Of a stretch of DNA of 64,000 bases, positions 1-12,566 are shown one piece after another. The notes below the pieces were generated by a model that saw only the letters and a list, made by a program, of their open reading frames with translations, had not been told where the DNA came from and did no database searches. This DNA comes from Symbiodinium kawagutii. Its lineage: Eukaryota > Sar > Dinophyceae > Suessiales > Symbiodiniaceae. The position numbers and the translations under genes are program-made. The DNA is taken from assembly GCA_009767595.1 (NCBI GenBank), contig VSDK01015536.1, forward strand, positions 482,328 to 546,327, written 5' to 3'. Position 1 is the first letter of the stretch, and the number at the start of each line of letters is the position of its first letter.

Positions 1-1500
1 GAACCAGAAGTATTAACCATAGGTACTAACCATCATTTCAAACAAATGATTTTAACCAATCACCAGTAACTCAGTCCTAAGCCATTATAACCACCAGCTG
101 GTACCTGAGGCCGTCTCTCTTACTGAAAACTTTCCGATGCCCAGGGCACTTCGCCCATCTTCGCCCTCTGGCCTCACACCCTGGGGATATCAAATCCTGA
201 AAATGCCCATCATCGAGCATTGTAAGCACTAGGGAAACCCAAATCATGGCTGAACCTCTAATAAACTTGTCACTCAACAAATGATACCAGCAGTGGTGAT
301 GTCATCTGAATGTTTGATGGTGCCGATCTTCGGGATTGATCACATCCCAGAGTTAGGATTGGAGCTCTCCTACCTGTTTCATCCCCTGCGGCAATCACAT
401 CTACGCATGCTGAGAATCTACACGCACTTCCTAGGATGATCTCATGAAATCATGATCGACAAAACTGCAGCCCAAACCCGACGTTCATCCATATCCTAAT
501 ATGAGAAAGTTCAAGTGAGGATGTGCAGGATCATGATTCGGAGCAGTTGTCAAAACACAGCTTTGCGCAGTGATATATGGTTTTGGCTTTGAAATTTGAA
601 GGCGTTTGAAATTTGGGGTTCAGCGTTTGTTTTTTCATAATTTCGGGTTGGAATAAGCCTATTGATTATTCATTAATCTATTATCAACCATTCATAAAGT
701 TGGTGGCTTATTAACCATTAGTTCACCATGAATTAAGAATTCATTGGCTATTAATCACCTCCGAACCATTCACCACCCGCTAATTCAAAAGCTGAAAAAC
801 AACGGCCCTTCGGAGCGATTTAAGCAAAAGGAAAAGACACTAAGCGTCACAAACGAAGGGTGCTACCAGCGAAAGCTGCAATACACTGCCTTACGTGTCC
901 CTTTAACCTTCAGTATAGCTACCATTTGTTGGTTATACCTAGACTATAAGCAGCAAGGTCGTTGGTCAGAAGAACAAGCCAACGGTTGATTCTACCATAT
1001 TGGCCTCAGTGACACCTCCATGACTAGTCAGTTGGTTCTTGACCACTATTGTTTGTTGATTGACTGGGTGTATCACAGTGATCGTTGATTCTTAGTGGTC
1101 CTTAAGCACGTTTTGCTTGGTACCCGGAGCACTTCCCCCTTCGAATGATAATTCCCGAAGTAAAGCTGTGGTTGGAGTTTGTGATCACTCCAAATATCCA
1201 AATTGTTTCGGGTAGCAGCTAGTCACCTAATCATTCACAACCACTTTTGTTTGTCACGTGCCACCAACCTTGTCGGCTAGAATAAGCAAACAACTGATTT
1301 TCAGATATTCAGATGGTGACAGCGTGGTGCCATTGAGCAGTATTTCTTCAGTAATAATGGGAGATCAATAATGATAATGGGAATGCAGAGAGTTGATAAT
1401 GGTTCACAACCAGCAAAACAGTAGTAATGGTTAACAACCAGCCAATAATTTTGGTTGAGTACTGGTTCAGTAATGGTTGACTCATGGTGAACCATACAAC
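1..1500. other. non-coding, no gene recognised
   Basis: No frame with plausible splice borders was found here. The sequence is AT-rich with many short words such as ATTAACCA and GGTTGA, as in introns and spacers throughout the window. It is probably intron or intergenic DNA. Confidence 0.4.
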
Positions 1501-1649
1501 CGCTTGCGGGCAAAGGATCCAAATATGTCTGGCAAAGCCACCAGCAACAGCTGAACGCTGCCCGGTGCCCGAAAAACCACGATAGCACAACACCCTGGGT
1601 CGCCCGCACAGCAGGCTGGAGACCAACGATAGCAAGCCCGCGCAGGCCA
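1501..1649 (-). CDS. exon-like island, unknown product
   Basis: This is a GC-rich block in AT-rich surroundings. Read on the minus strand, it starts after a pyrimidine-rich acceptor ending CTCTTTCAG and stops before a GTTGTA donor. One frame (1 nt + 49 codons + 1 nt) stays open and is rich in Trp, Cys and hydrophobic residues (for example VVLSWFFGH). Other frames are also open, so frame and strand are not certain. The product is not recognised. Confidence 0.3.
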
Positions 1650-1739
1650 CTGAAAGAGCGCCTCCCAGAAGGAAAGGCAGAATTGGTGGTTTCTCAAGTC
1701 ATAGCAATAGCCACAAATTGTCAGTCCGATTCCATATAG

Positions 1740-2090
1740 AGAGAGACACCAATTCAAATACTTTAATTATTTTGTACCCACTAATATATATATATATATA
1801 TCCATATATGCACAGTATATTCAAACGTCTATAGTATTATTGTATTATTCAAATATCTATCTATAGTAAATATACATACATATATATGCAGAGGGAGAGA
1901 GAGAGAGAGTAATTCTAAATCCATGTGTGTATATGTGCATATATGTGTTGTAATATGCACATATCAACCATATTCCAAGCATATAGAAACCATATATATA
2001 AAGTGTGAGTGCTTTCTCAAAATCATCCAATATTAACCACATATACATACATATATATATATATCTATATACAGTACTGAACCAACCAGA
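1740..2090. repeat. AT and GA microsatellite cluster
   Basis: Several (AT)n and (TA)n tracts occur at about 1785-1810, 1875-1885 and 2043-2070, with a (GA)n run near 1892-1908. Simple-sequence DNA. Confidence 0.8.
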
Positions 2091-2940
2091 ACTTTGGGGG
2101 ACCCCTGTGACATGAGAGACACCCAATTGAAAATAAGGGATGAAGAGAGTTGATAAAATCAGGGATGAAAGGAGTGGGTTGAAGAAAAGACTTGGTGATG
2201 AATAAAAGTTGACAATGGCGGGCGCAGCACGGGTGGATGATAATGTGGTTGCTGATGGTCGATGATGCTTGCTGATTGATACTGGCTTAGCATCGTTGAT
2301 GACAAAGTTTATGTCTATGTAATGGTGAATGATGCTTGTCATCGTGATGAAAGCCAGTTAAATATGATGGTTCATCGTGGAGGATCGTGGCTCACAAATG
2401 ATCAACTTGCTGCTTGGATCAGTCTCCCAAAGAACCGAGGGGTGATAATGATGATGAATGGTGGCAAATGATAGGTGAGAGCTGAAAATGGTTGTTCAAT
2501 ATGTGTTCTAATCATGTTACTCATGGCCGATATGGTCAGTACTGGTTTCTAATAGCTGACTATCAAGAACTTGACAATGACAACAATGAATAGCCATTAG
2601 TCAACAGTAACCCAACAATAATTGGAAGATGTAGGAAGTGTTTCTGCTGACAAACTATGTGATCAAGTTTGATAGAGGTTACAAATGGCTAAAGATGATT
2701 CATCATCAACCACAACCACGAAAAAAAGAAGCTACCAGCCATGATGATCCACTGGCTGTTTTCTGAGCCACAATATGATCGCTTTCATGTGGCCAAGATT
2801 TACATGCACATAATGATAGTCAGATGTGTATATTACAACACATACTGGACTTCAATCCTTGTACACAAAATGACGCGCATACATGTAATTGCGAAAAGAA
2901 ATCAATACAGAAGTGAATTTCGGTTCGTATAATTTCCGTC

Positions 2941-3082
2941 TCAACACGGTTGCGTCCCCTCGCCCTGGGCTGCCACACAAGGGCCCAGCTTCAGGCGGAA
3001 GTCAGCGGGCCAAATCACAATGACTCCGTCCTTGTGGCTCGGCCACGTGGCACTTCGAGATGAAGGGTGGGGCCTCTCTCTG
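2941..3082 (-). CDS. terminal exon-like island, unknown product
   Basis: Minus strand. Acceptor CACCCCTTCAAG lies just upstream of 3082. The chosen frame uses 1 nt then 46 codons and a TGA stop at 2941-2943. It contains KDGVIVIWPADFRLKLG, which reads like globular protein. A second frame is open for about 26 codons. This is probably the last exon of a gene whose other exons lie to the right (one candidate at 3404-3566); the phases between the two did not match directly, so an exon is missing or a border is wrong. Confidence 0.45.
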
Positions 3083-3403
3083 CTTGAAGGGGTGTGCTAC
3101 ATACAACTTGAGTTGCTGCTATATGTCAGTAATGAAGTTCTGGAAGAAATTTGCGATGAGCAATTATATTGTCTGACCTAGTGTGGGAACCCAGATGTTG
3201 CCACTGCTCGCCCACTTTTGCACTCGGCCAAACTATCATGATCGGTAAGAGTACTATCCCTTTGCAAGTCCAAGTTACGAATCAGGCAAATTCCAAGATC
3301 ATTGGAACAAGCAGAATAGTAGTATTTTGGATCGAACATGTCTTCCAAGACCATCTGAAGACTACTCTGCTTTGCCGTTATGGATCGAATCTCATGCGAC
3401 TAC

Positions 3404-3566
3404 CACAATCGTGAGACATGACCGTGGCTTGCCAGTTGATTCTTGCATCAATAACGGCATACGGTCGTCATAAGCAGCACCACAGCGACAACACTCGTTG
3501 CCCACAGGGTTGATCATCGCTTCATGTGAATGCTGGCATTTCAGAGTGGTGTACGATGCTTCGTTG
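3404..3566 (-). CDS. exon-like island with Cys/His cluster
   Basis: Minus strand. The island starts after an AAGCAG acceptor inside a degenerate GCAGCAA repeat and ends at a GTAGTC donor. 1 nt + 54 codons, ending in phase 0. The frame carries KCQHSHEAM and ECCRCG, a possible zinc-binding Cys/His set. Function unknown. The exact 5' border is uncertain because the AGCAG motif is repeated. Confidence 0.45.
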
Positions 3567-4165
3567 CTGCTTCGTTGCTGCTTCATTGCTGCTTTGTTGC
3601 CGCTTTATTGCTGCTCTGTTGCTGTGTTGCTGTGTCCATTTGTCAAATGGATGACTGAGGTGATACTATTCAAAAGTTGATTATGAATCACCATCACTTG
3701 TAGCCAGATCCTAATTACTTCAACAGTGGCTTGATTATCCAAAGATACCAACTGGTGCAGGGTTGTATCTATGGATTGTTGCAGAGACCCTGGAAACCTT
3801 GGTCAAGACTAAAGGAACTTTGACCAAGGTAATCGCACAAGTTGACCAAGGTTTCCACAAGTTTCTTCGCACAGTTGACAATTGGCCTGGAAATCTTGGT
3901 CTGACAATCTCACAAGTATCCACCAACCAAACAACAATAAAGAACAAGAGCTCTGGCCAGGTAACCGCAGCTTCTCTGCTTCAGAAACAACCAAACAAAA
4001 ACTAACCGAAGGCCAACTGGTGCCAAACAATTGACGCCAGCACTTCTTTAACTCAACAGCTCAACATCTTTAGCGATCCAGCTCGGCTGTAACAACATGA
4101 CTGGAATCTGTCCAATCCGCCCAGTTTGAGTGACACAAATGGGTTCATTAAGTACACAATTTCAA

Positions 4166-5360
4166 TCAAATCAACTCAGTCACTGTTTTGGAGGTGTAAT
4201 CTACAGCCCGCCTGACGTGTACAGTTGCAAGGCTTGGCAAGGCATGTGGTTGCACAGCCGACCACAAACGCTGTCCAGACGAGGAGCCGTCTGAGCAAAG
4301 ACAAACTCTGCTGCCAGCATGTGCAACCTCTGGCAGCCAATTGGTGTTTTCCAATGCTCGGTTGTAATAGGCAAAAATGGGTACTACAACACAACTGACC
4401 CATGACAAACTTGAATTTACAATCGGGGACCCAACCATTTCGGGGTAGCCTTATTTGAGTAAACACCCAATGCTGCGCGTTTCCCACAACGATCGATCAT
4501 CTGAACGGTCCCTTTACTGCTCCAATTTTGAGCCCATTGTTACCAATCTGGTCCATTAATGAAGCACCACAATCATTGGAAGCGTGCAACCAGCAAATCC
4601 ATGGTACTGAGGATAATGAAGATTGCAATAAGTGACCAACTACTAAGCCACAATTTGCATCCTTAGCCACCACGAAGCTTGAGAACCATGTTTCCCAACT
4701 TGATTTCGCTTTAAAGCAAAGATCCATCATTGACTCATGGCCTATATACTCTTCAAGAGATTCGTGGTTTCCAATGCGCACTGCTTGGGATTCAGGACTT
4801 GGACCAATGTATACCATGACCTGTCATGACTCTTATGATGGGAGACCATGCCTGTGGGCCACTTTGGTGATAAGAGGTCGTAATCTTCCACCTCTGGTCT
4901 CAGATCGCCAAGGACCAAGGGGACCACCCTGGGGCCAAACATCCAAGCCACACCCACGTGAAACTGGGGACACCAGAAAACCTGACACCAAGTGGCCACG
5001 GATCCAACGTTGTGAATCCAAAAAAGCAGTTCAGCATGGCCAGCACACACACACGCACATACGGATACACACATACCTACGCACTTACGCAAATGACCTT
5101 TTGCCGAAATGGGTTTGAGTGATACCTCGTCTACTTGTAATTTAAATCTATCATCCCACTGGTCAGAAAACACTACAGTGTACAAACAAAAACATCATGT
5201 CCTTGACCACTGGTTCTCCCTATACCTAGCTTCTTCTTGTCTGGTATCCTCTGCCGCTCAAATCGCATGAGCCCTTCAAGAAGCGGCCCTGCGCACTTCT
5301 GAGTTTCCAGCTTGTTGTGAAAGCGCGACAAATAACACACCTCAGATGGGCACCAAGGCG
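4166..5360 (-). CDS. multi-exon gene, 3' part; unknown product
   Basis: Five minus-strand exons join in phase: 5226-5360, 5126-5172, 4863-4981, 4637-4797 and 4166-4383 (stop at 4166-4168). Donors are GTATAG, GTATCA, GTGGCC and GTCACT. Acceptors include TTCCCAAAG, TACACTGTAG and GTGTTGTAG. Introns run from 53 to 253 nt. The joined frame gives about 225 residues, starting near PWCPSEVCYLSRF and including FSDQWDDRFKLQVDE and MMDLCFKAKSSWETWF. No start codon was found, so 5' exons are missing. The last exon may instead splice at GAG|GTTGCAC near 4330. No family was recognised. The intron at 4384-4636 holds a degraded family-B inverted-repeat element. Confidence 0.7.
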
Positions 5361-5689
5361 CTTTGGGAAGGTCCAGGCACGAAAACCAGGAGAATTCGCA
5401 ACACGAAAACCAATGAAAACATCACTTTTTCGTTGCGCGCGCCTCGAAGTTCATGGCAGTTCCATATGATCTTCAGCATTTTATCCTAAATTGAATGGTT
5501 GGTCTCTAGGTAAGCTCAACGTCCCAACATTCACTGGGGAACAGGTAGCACCTACTTCAGATCCACTGCTAGGCCCGCGTTTTCAACAACAGAAGCCCTG
5601 GCTGGTTGTGAACGGAAGTCCCTAAAAGCAGTGTCAGAATACCTTTGAAGATTGATACTGGCTAATACTGGTTGATACTCAACAGCAAT

Positions 5690-5704
5690 AACTACAACAA
5701 CAGC

Positions 5705-5751
<47 letters not shown>

Positions 5752-5752
5752 C
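5690..5752. repeat. (CAA)n microsatellite
   Basis: An almost pure CAA tract of about 20 units with a few interruptions at its left edge. It faces a (GTT)n tract about 450 bp to the right. Confidence 0.95.
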
Positions 5753-6199
5753 GACACTGGCAATTAATGGATATCAATCTACGAAATGAACACAATCCCC
5801 AAGGCTTGTGGGATGTACCGGTTCTTGATGCTCACAGTTGGAGTTCACCATCCATTTCCCCTTGACTCAACCTACATGATTATCTCTCAAGCTTTTGATC
5901 GCTGGAAAACTCACCTACCTATGTTTGGGTTCGGACTGAGACCAATGCCTGAAACCAGTAGCCTCATTTACCATCATGAACCATGACTAAAATTCATAGA
6001 TGCAAATTGGACTAAAAAAGATCCTCATAAGATCTTAGTAGTAGAATGTGCCATTTTGGGAACGTTTGAGTTGTCCAAGTATGTTCATATGGAATGCAAA
6101 GTGTGGCCTTGAATCCGATGGTGTTTTCTCCCTGAGGACTTGCAATCTTGTTTGGAATGCTTCGGGTCCAATATAGGCTGCACAAGCCACCAAAAATAT

Positions 6200-6280
<81 letters not shown>

Positions 6281-7500
6281 GACCATCAAGATTGCAAAGA
6301 CTGTTGATTCATGCAACAAATACCTTGTACTTCAACAATACCATGATCCACCATTCTCAATCAATGATAGCTCTACTTCAGTAATAGTACTTCTATGAAT
6401 AATGACAGCTCTACTTCAGTACCAGTAATAATAGCTTCATGATTCACGATTCTCAATTCTTCAGCTTAGTACTTCAGCTTACCACTGTCAATCAATCGCC
6501 TTCAGATTACCATCAACTCACGGCCGCCATTCACACCAGGCTCAGATCCAGAATTCCACTTGCTGAGCTGGCCGACAAAGGTGGAAAGGACTGCTACCTG
6601 GGTTGCAAGTGAAATGATGAAACAGGCGCTGATATCAATAACATTGGCTAGTGTAAGACGCTGGTGAAGTATGGTAAAGGATAGATCCTTATGTTGAATG
6701 TTGAATGATTATGGAGGTTATCTATGAACTAAACATGACAATTGCTGGTTATAGTTGTTTTTATAATCATAGTCGTAGTTGTCAATGACTTTGGTTGCTA
6801 TTGTTATCATTACCTTATTGGTTCAACAATGTACAAAAAACACCATGATCAACGATCAAATTATAGACCAAACAACAACGATGATGTCAACTATGAACAG
6901 CCGGCCTATTACCAAACCAAGCCTATTTCCCTTTGATGAAATTTGATAGCCATGTTGTTGTTGTTTGGCATACCTGACTCTAAACAACCCCACAAACCAC
7001 AAACTATCGGGTTTTCGATGTACAAATCAAGTTGTTTAGTCATTGTGGACCTTGGTGTACCACGATCAACCATTATCAAGCCACTATCAAGCATTATAAT
7101 GACTATTGCTTTCCAGCTTCGGCATGTGAGCAAAGGAACCCCTGCATGCTATGAAAAAATTCAAAATATAGCATTGAACAAAAAGTATTGTAGAATGGTC
7201 TATATCATAGTCAACCAGAGCGATGCCTCAACGGAGGTTGATGCTTGATGTCGATCATCGACATCTAAAGGATATTCATCAAATAGAACATCGAAGGCTA
7301 GCAAGTCAAGGAGGCTGTTCTCACTCCCTAAGCCTGGGGAAACAACAGGTTTTGATCAACACAGGTTACGAATGGTCACCGCACTCCTTTCTCTATGACC
7401 CCCATTCTGGCACCCCGAGCTTTGTAGGGCGTGAAGTCGATCTGGACCGTAGGAGAAACACACACACTCTCTCTACCGCCTTATAAAGCAAGCATGCTAC
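5753..7500. other. non-coding spacer or intron
   Basis: Apart from the (GTT)n tract, no frame with convincing splice borders was seen. The sequence has the usual background of ACCAT, TGAT and CAACC words. Confidence 0.35.
6202..6281. repeat. (GTT)n microsatellite
   Basis: A pure run of about 26 TTG/GTT units. It is the reverse complement of the (CAA)n tract at 5690-5752. Confidence 0.95.
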
Positions 7501-7507
7501 TAACATC

Positions 7508-7509
7508 AA

Positions 7510-7574
<65 letters not shown>

Positions 7575-7575
7575 A
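7508..7575. repeat. (CAT)n microsatellite
   Basis: A pure ATC/CAT run of about 22 units. Confidence 0.95.
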
Positions 7576-7940
7576 GTCAAGGAGTATCAACTAACAAGAG
7601 TATCACCTCCACAACATCATGGCTGAGCAACCACCAGCTCAGCCAACTGGCATTTCTTTGCCATTTCTTGAAGTTACATCAGGTCTCCTTCATCATGGGA
7701 GATCGGCATTCATTTCTACCACCAAGTAATGATTCACCGTAGTGATTTATCATAGGAAAATCATTCATTTCTACCCATCCTTGGGTTGCCCTTCCCTTCT
7801 GGGTGATTTATGGATGGTCATCATCTACAATTTAGTTACTCCAGTCCTGGTAGCTCCAAACCGCTCCCCTTTTAAAAGGGATTGTGCTGGATAGCCCTCC
7901 CAACTACCAGCCAGCCATTGTCAACATGAAAGTATGCGAA

Positions 7941-8069
7941 ACATGGCTATGGGTCAATACCAAGCTTCCAAAAAGTGGATAGGTGAACATCTCAACAAAG
8001 ACTAGCCTGATCATTTCGTCATTTGCGGGATATTCGGCAGGGTACCAAGGTATTGACCCATAGCCATGT
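7941..8069. mobile_element. family-A inverted-repeat element (MITE-like)
   Basis: 129 bp with near-perfect terminal inverted repeats of about 21 nt (ACATGGCTATGGGTCAATAC at the left, its complement at the right). No coding capacity. It is the best-preserved pair of ends in a family that recurs at least ten times in this window. Confidence 0.75.
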
Positions 8070-8101
8070 GAGAATTTCTGGTGCTACGATTTCTTGCCGA
8101 G

Positions 8102-8181
8102 TCACTGTGACCGCCACTTGCAACAGCATGGCACACCAACACAGCATCTGGCCACCAGGAGAGTTGGGAACCGGCGTCGGG
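8102..8181 (+). CDS. exon-like island, strand uncertain
   Basis: A plus-strand reading has an acceptor ATTTCTTGCCGAG and a donor GTAGTT, with 26 open codons. It contradicts the minus-strand direction seen elsewhere, and a minus-strand frame is also open though it lacks a good acceptor. It may be a chance island. Confidence 0.2.
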
Positions 8182-8810
8182 GTAGTTTTTTGGGGGAGCC
8201 ACGGTTAAGAGCAATAGTGAGAATACTTAACAATAATGATACAAGTTGATCGTGATTGGTCGATAATGGTACGGATTTAATGATGGGCAATTGTGTATAT
8301 TTGTAACGAGTGGCAACTAATATGATAACGGATGATGATGCTACTGATACAACAGCTCATATGTGCCGTGGTGATAATGATTATGATAATGATTGGGAAT
8401 GGTTTGTAAGTACTAAATGTGTATATGATCAGGAGTCAATGATGGAATATACTGTATTGATTGTGTTTGACATTCGCTGATTAAAGACGGTAATACTTTT
8501 TAGTGATTTACAATGGTGGATGATAATCGGCAATAGAATAATCCACAAAAATAAACTCATTATCCACCATATTGTCTCATGATGATTTCTACCAATATAT
8601 CAGATTGTGATAATTCTTTAGCCAATGATAATCAACAATAATGATAATATCATTGCTTGTCAACACTGTAGTCCACCATTATCTATAGTGTTGATTTAAA
8701 ATGTTAACACTTTGTTGATTTATAAATGTATATAACAATCAACAAAATTGCTTGTCAACATCGGCTCGATTGAGAGCTCTGAATCAACCACAGCGAGGTT
8801 TACCAGGGAC

Positions 8811-8884
8811 CCTCGTTGCTGGTGAATCAGATATCGAGGCTTTATTACAGCACTGCGGGCTACCATTTGCTGGTTCTGTGGGGT
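8811..8884 (-). CDS. small exon-like island
   Basis: Minus strand. Acceptor CATACCTTATAG, donor GTCCCT, 2 nt + 24 codons. The frame includes NGSPQCCNKASISDSPATR. A plus-strand reading of the same block (8794-8891, donor GTATGA) is also open, so strand is inferred from the neighbours. Product unknown. Confidence 0.35.
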
Positions 8885-9413
8885 CTATAAGGTATGACCT
8901 GTGGAAAATTTTCTGGTCACAATGACGGTAGTAGGTTGGCCAGGACGGCGTGGATCAGGTGCCGGTACAATTTTGCGGAAGATCGCTGCTGATGGTTTCC
9001 TTCCAGCGAATGGAAGTAGTTTAAAATCGCTATCTCTGATGAATGTTGGCTTGTGTATGCAATTTCATTCATAATGATCAGTAATTGTCAATCGAATCAT
9101 GTGTAATAGCAGTAGTATCTATAGTCTATAATGGCAATAGTTCTAACGATAAATCGCAAATGTTTGTGTAATGATGGCTAATCGTTTTATACGATCCTTG
9201 TATTTCTAATTTGTTGATTCACATAATTCTTATTAAGCTGGTCAATGATCTGGAACGATGTATCTAGCCAACAATACGAAACATGATGTGTAATTAGGGA
9301 GTTCATGAGATGGCAAATGGCCTTCTACATACTTGCGCGTTGTGAAGTTCGTCATGGTTTGTTCACATGGGACTTCCACTAATGATGATCAAGAACTGCT
9401 AATGAATGATATG

Positions 9414-9508
9414 GGTGTTTCTCAGAATAGGGGACGCCCCAAATCATCCCATATTAACGATTTATGGTAGGCCAATTTTTGGGGGGTCCCCTATTTTGAG
9501 AAACCACC
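9414..9508. mobile_element. family-B inverted-repeat element
   Basis: About 95 bp. Left end GGTGTTTCTCAGAATAGGGG and right end CCCCTATTTTGAGAAACCACC are near-perfect inverted repeats. No open frame. The same ends recur at 22042-22138, 26045-26145 and 47284-47502. Confidence 0.7.
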
Positions 9509-9659
9509 GTATGGAACTTCCTCTCATGATGATCAATAACTACCAGTAGTACCGCACAAGGCGGTGGCGGAAGTTTCCAAGATAGGAGCACTATAGGAGT
9601 GTGCAGTTGTGGTTGCGACAATGTGAGCATCGATCTGGCCACTTGACTGGCAGACTATC

Positions 9660-10180
9660 TGTCTAGCTATCTTTCTATCAGTGGATCAGTTTTCTTTCTG
9701 TCTGTCTGACTGTCTATCTATCTATCTATCTGATGATCTATTCGTTTATCTATCTGCCTATGTACTTGTCTTTCTATCTACCTCACTATCTATCTCGTCA
9801 TCTTTCTGTCTATGTATCTATCCATCGACCTGTCCATCTATCTATTTATCTATCTGCCTATCTATCTATTTGTCTATCTATCTACCGAATTACTTGTCTG
9901 ATCATCTATGTGTCCATCTGTCTATCTTTCTGTCTATCCACCTGACTATCCATCTACTTTTCTATCTGACTCTCGTTTCGTCTACCTATCTGTCTATCTA
10001 TCGACCCATCTAGCTATCTGAATCTGGCCATCCAACTATCTATGTATCTATCTAGCTATCTATCTATCTATCTATCGATGCATCTATGTCTCTGTCTATC
10101 CATCTAGCAACGCATGGATCTGACTATCGACTTGTCGATCTATCTGGCTACCTCTTTGTCTAGCCATCTTTCGTCTATCT
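9660..10180. repeat. degenerate CTAT tetranucleotide array
   Basis: About 520 bp of TCTATCTA-type units with frequent substitutions (CTGT, CATC, CTTT). The long plus-strand frame through it is a repeat artefact, not a gene. Confidence 0.9.
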
Positions 10181-10199
10181 ATGACATTTACCTTCCAAA

Positions 10200-10880
10200 T
10201 GTGCTTGGATCATGAAATCTTTTGCATCTAGGTGTTTGGCCACGTTTGATAACTGAACCTTGCAAAGGTGTTCCGATCATCAAGTGCTTTGCTACTTTTG
10301 ACCTGCAAATGTGCTTGGCGCGCAAGCGTTGTGCACATTTTGGCCACATAAATCACGAAAAGTGACGCGAAACGCAAGTGTTTTCCTACTTTTGTCTCCT
10401 GTGTTCAAAAAGTGTCAAAACATGCTGTGTTTTGACACATTTGCTTCAAAATGTGCTTCTCGCCCTGGCCGCGTGCACTTTTTCGGACATGCAACTTTCA
10501 AAACTTGTTAAAAAAAAACCACCAGTTTTTGCGACTTCGGACTAAAAATTTGCTTCGCGCGCAGGCAGCGTGCCAGTTTTGAGAATCATGAGTCATGAGT
10601 CATCAAAAGTGCTCCGAACATGTAGTGTTTTTACGATTTTGACTTGCAAATGTGCTTCGCGCCTAGGTTTTTTCACGATTTTGCGAGTTGCAACTTCCAA
10701 AAGTGCTCCGAAGGTGACATGTTTTTACGATTTTGACTTCCAAATGTGCTTCGCGCCTAGGTTTTTGCACGATTTTCCAAGTTACATCTCCCAAAAGTGC
10801 TCCGGACCTGACATGTTTTTGCGATTTTGACTTCCACATGTGCTTCGCGCCTAGGTTTTTTCACGATTTTTGCACACACC
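10200..10880. repeat. degenerate tandem array, unit about 94-106 nt
   Basis: The phrase GACTTCCAAATGTGCTTCGC begins at 10641, 10735 and 10829, an exact 94-nt spacing. More diverged copies precede it with spacing near 105. Each unit also holds AAAAGTGCTCCG and TTTTTACGATTTT. No coding role seen. Confidence 0.8.
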
Positions 10881-11030
10881 TTCCGCCACGGTGCTCCGCA
10901 CCCGCCGCTTTAGCGAGGTACCCTTCTGGACGCTCATGAGGCACAAAACCTTGCAAAACACAGCATTTCGCGACTTTCCTAACATTTCGGCGCGCTCGCA
11001 TTCTCATCTTTCGCACATCTTTTCTTTCAC

Positions 11031-11127
11031 ACATCTCTTCTTTCGCACATCTGCTCTGGCGATCTACCCTAGCTGAGTCACATCTCTTCTTTCACACATC
11101 TGCTGAGGCGATCTACCCTAGCTGAGT
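11031..11127. repeat. tandem duplication, about 49-nt unit
   Basis: Two copies of a unit holding CACATCTCTTCTTTC and GGCGATCTACCCTAGCTGAG lie side by side. Confidence 0.75.
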
Positions 11128-12392
11128 TGTCCATATTGTCGGAAGTTAGACTTCTAAACTTCCTTCGATTAGTTTATGATATTGTTAACGCGTTTGCCAT
11201 AGCTCATTTCATGGATAAGAGGTCGTAGGTGCCAAGTTCCACAGAAATCCTAGGGCCAACTCACAATGAGTTTTGAGATGTGACAATACTTCACCTGGAC
11301 GGGCTTTCTTGAAAACATCCTTTTCCACACAATGGTCAAATTGAGTGAGGTGTATCTTGCGTGATTCAAACTGAGCGACTGCCATGCTAAATGTAGGAAT
11401 TTGGAGAACCGGTCCTTGGTTCAAGGTGGTTGAAATGGGGCGGATAGGATTGAGCTTGACCGACGATCTGTTGACGTATATTTTGACGAGTCATGGGATT
11501 TCTGGCTGCGTGGGATGTAAAGTTCTCATCGTTTCCAGCGCTTTTTGGGCTCATCTCGTGGCACAGGTAGCTTGGTGTATAAGCCTCTTCCGTCGTCCGT
11601 GCGCAAGAAGCTTGTCCGTGCGCATTACAGGTGCAATTCTTCTCGCAGCCCTACCTTCAGTTCTTCAAGAATTTCATTGGGGCGCTCTTGAACATTAGGT
11701 TTAAGAATTTTACTGGTTTGTTACAGGTTTAGCGTAAAAACATTCGTTGGTATTGTGGTGCTGATGAAGGCAGTATGAAATTTCAATCCTTTTGGCAGGC
11801 CTCTCGAGTGAAACGTGTTTAAGAACTCACCGGCTGCTTCCGTGGGTTCCAGCGGTTCAAATCACTGATGAATTTTGCTGGTAGTATGACCCAGCTGAAA
11901 ACGAGTAGTTTCCATCTTGTGTTGCAATGGATTCTTAACCAAGAAAAGTGAAACCGGTCTAGCTCCCAAATATGAAGTTGCTTCGAGTTTTCCATGCGCT
12001 GGCCGTTGGGGAAGCAGATATTGCCGTGGCAGGTGAAAGTATACTTCAGTGCCAAAGTACTACCCGTGAAATGCGGGTGATCTTTGGTGGCTTGACTACC
12101 CATATGCTCAAGTAGGATCTCAGGTTTGCCTCTGATAGACAATCGAAATCCACAAGGTTTTAGGGAAGAGACAAGTTCAAGCACGGGATTTGATGCTAAC
12201 GATCCTGATGCTACGAACGGTCGCAAACTGATTCAGAATCGGTGGGTGAACAGTTGTTTGCTCGATAAGAGGGCTCCAACCAAACCAACCGCTCTAGCAA
12301 AACTAAGCATGAACAACCAATGAATAACGAGAGTTTAACCAACTAACAGTCGTCATGGACGTTTAGCTCAGTGACAGAGACCGAGGCCCAAC
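11128..12392. other. no confident gene
   Basis: Frames on both strands are open for 70-135 codons (for example 11384-11698 plus, 11819-12226 minus). None has clear splice borders or protein-like composition that would decide the strand. They are left uncalled. Confidence 0.3.
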
Positions 12393-12566
12393 AAGTGCTG
12401 GGGCGTAGGTCGACCAACGACAGCAACTCCAGTGCTGCACCGCGCCTTCGCCTGCCGAAGTCTCGGCGGTAAGGGCGACATCGCAGCTGCACCTGCCACC
12501 TGAAGGTGTGAGCTCTTCGACACGACTGCGATCCAGGCACCACTTCGTGGCGGGGGTGGGGCGATG
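12393..12566 (-). CDS. exon-like island, Cys/Trp-rich
   Basis: Minus strand. Acceptor GGAATATGCTCAG, donor GTTGGG, exactly 58 codons in phase 0/0. The frame reads TKWCLDRSRVEELTPSGG followed by CSCD and HWSCCRW. A longer version ends at 12349 before GTTAGT. All three minus frames and one plus frame are open in this GC-rich block, so confidence is limited. Product unknown. Confidence 0.4.

Noticed and set aside
9681-10013. 110-codon plus-strand frame (YLSIYLS repeats)
   Set aside because: Translation of the CTAT tetranucleotide array.
12355-12425. TTAGCTCAGTGAC...GGTCGACC resembling tRNA boxes A and B
   Set aside because: No acceptor, anticodon or T stem can be formed. The block is better explained as an exon.
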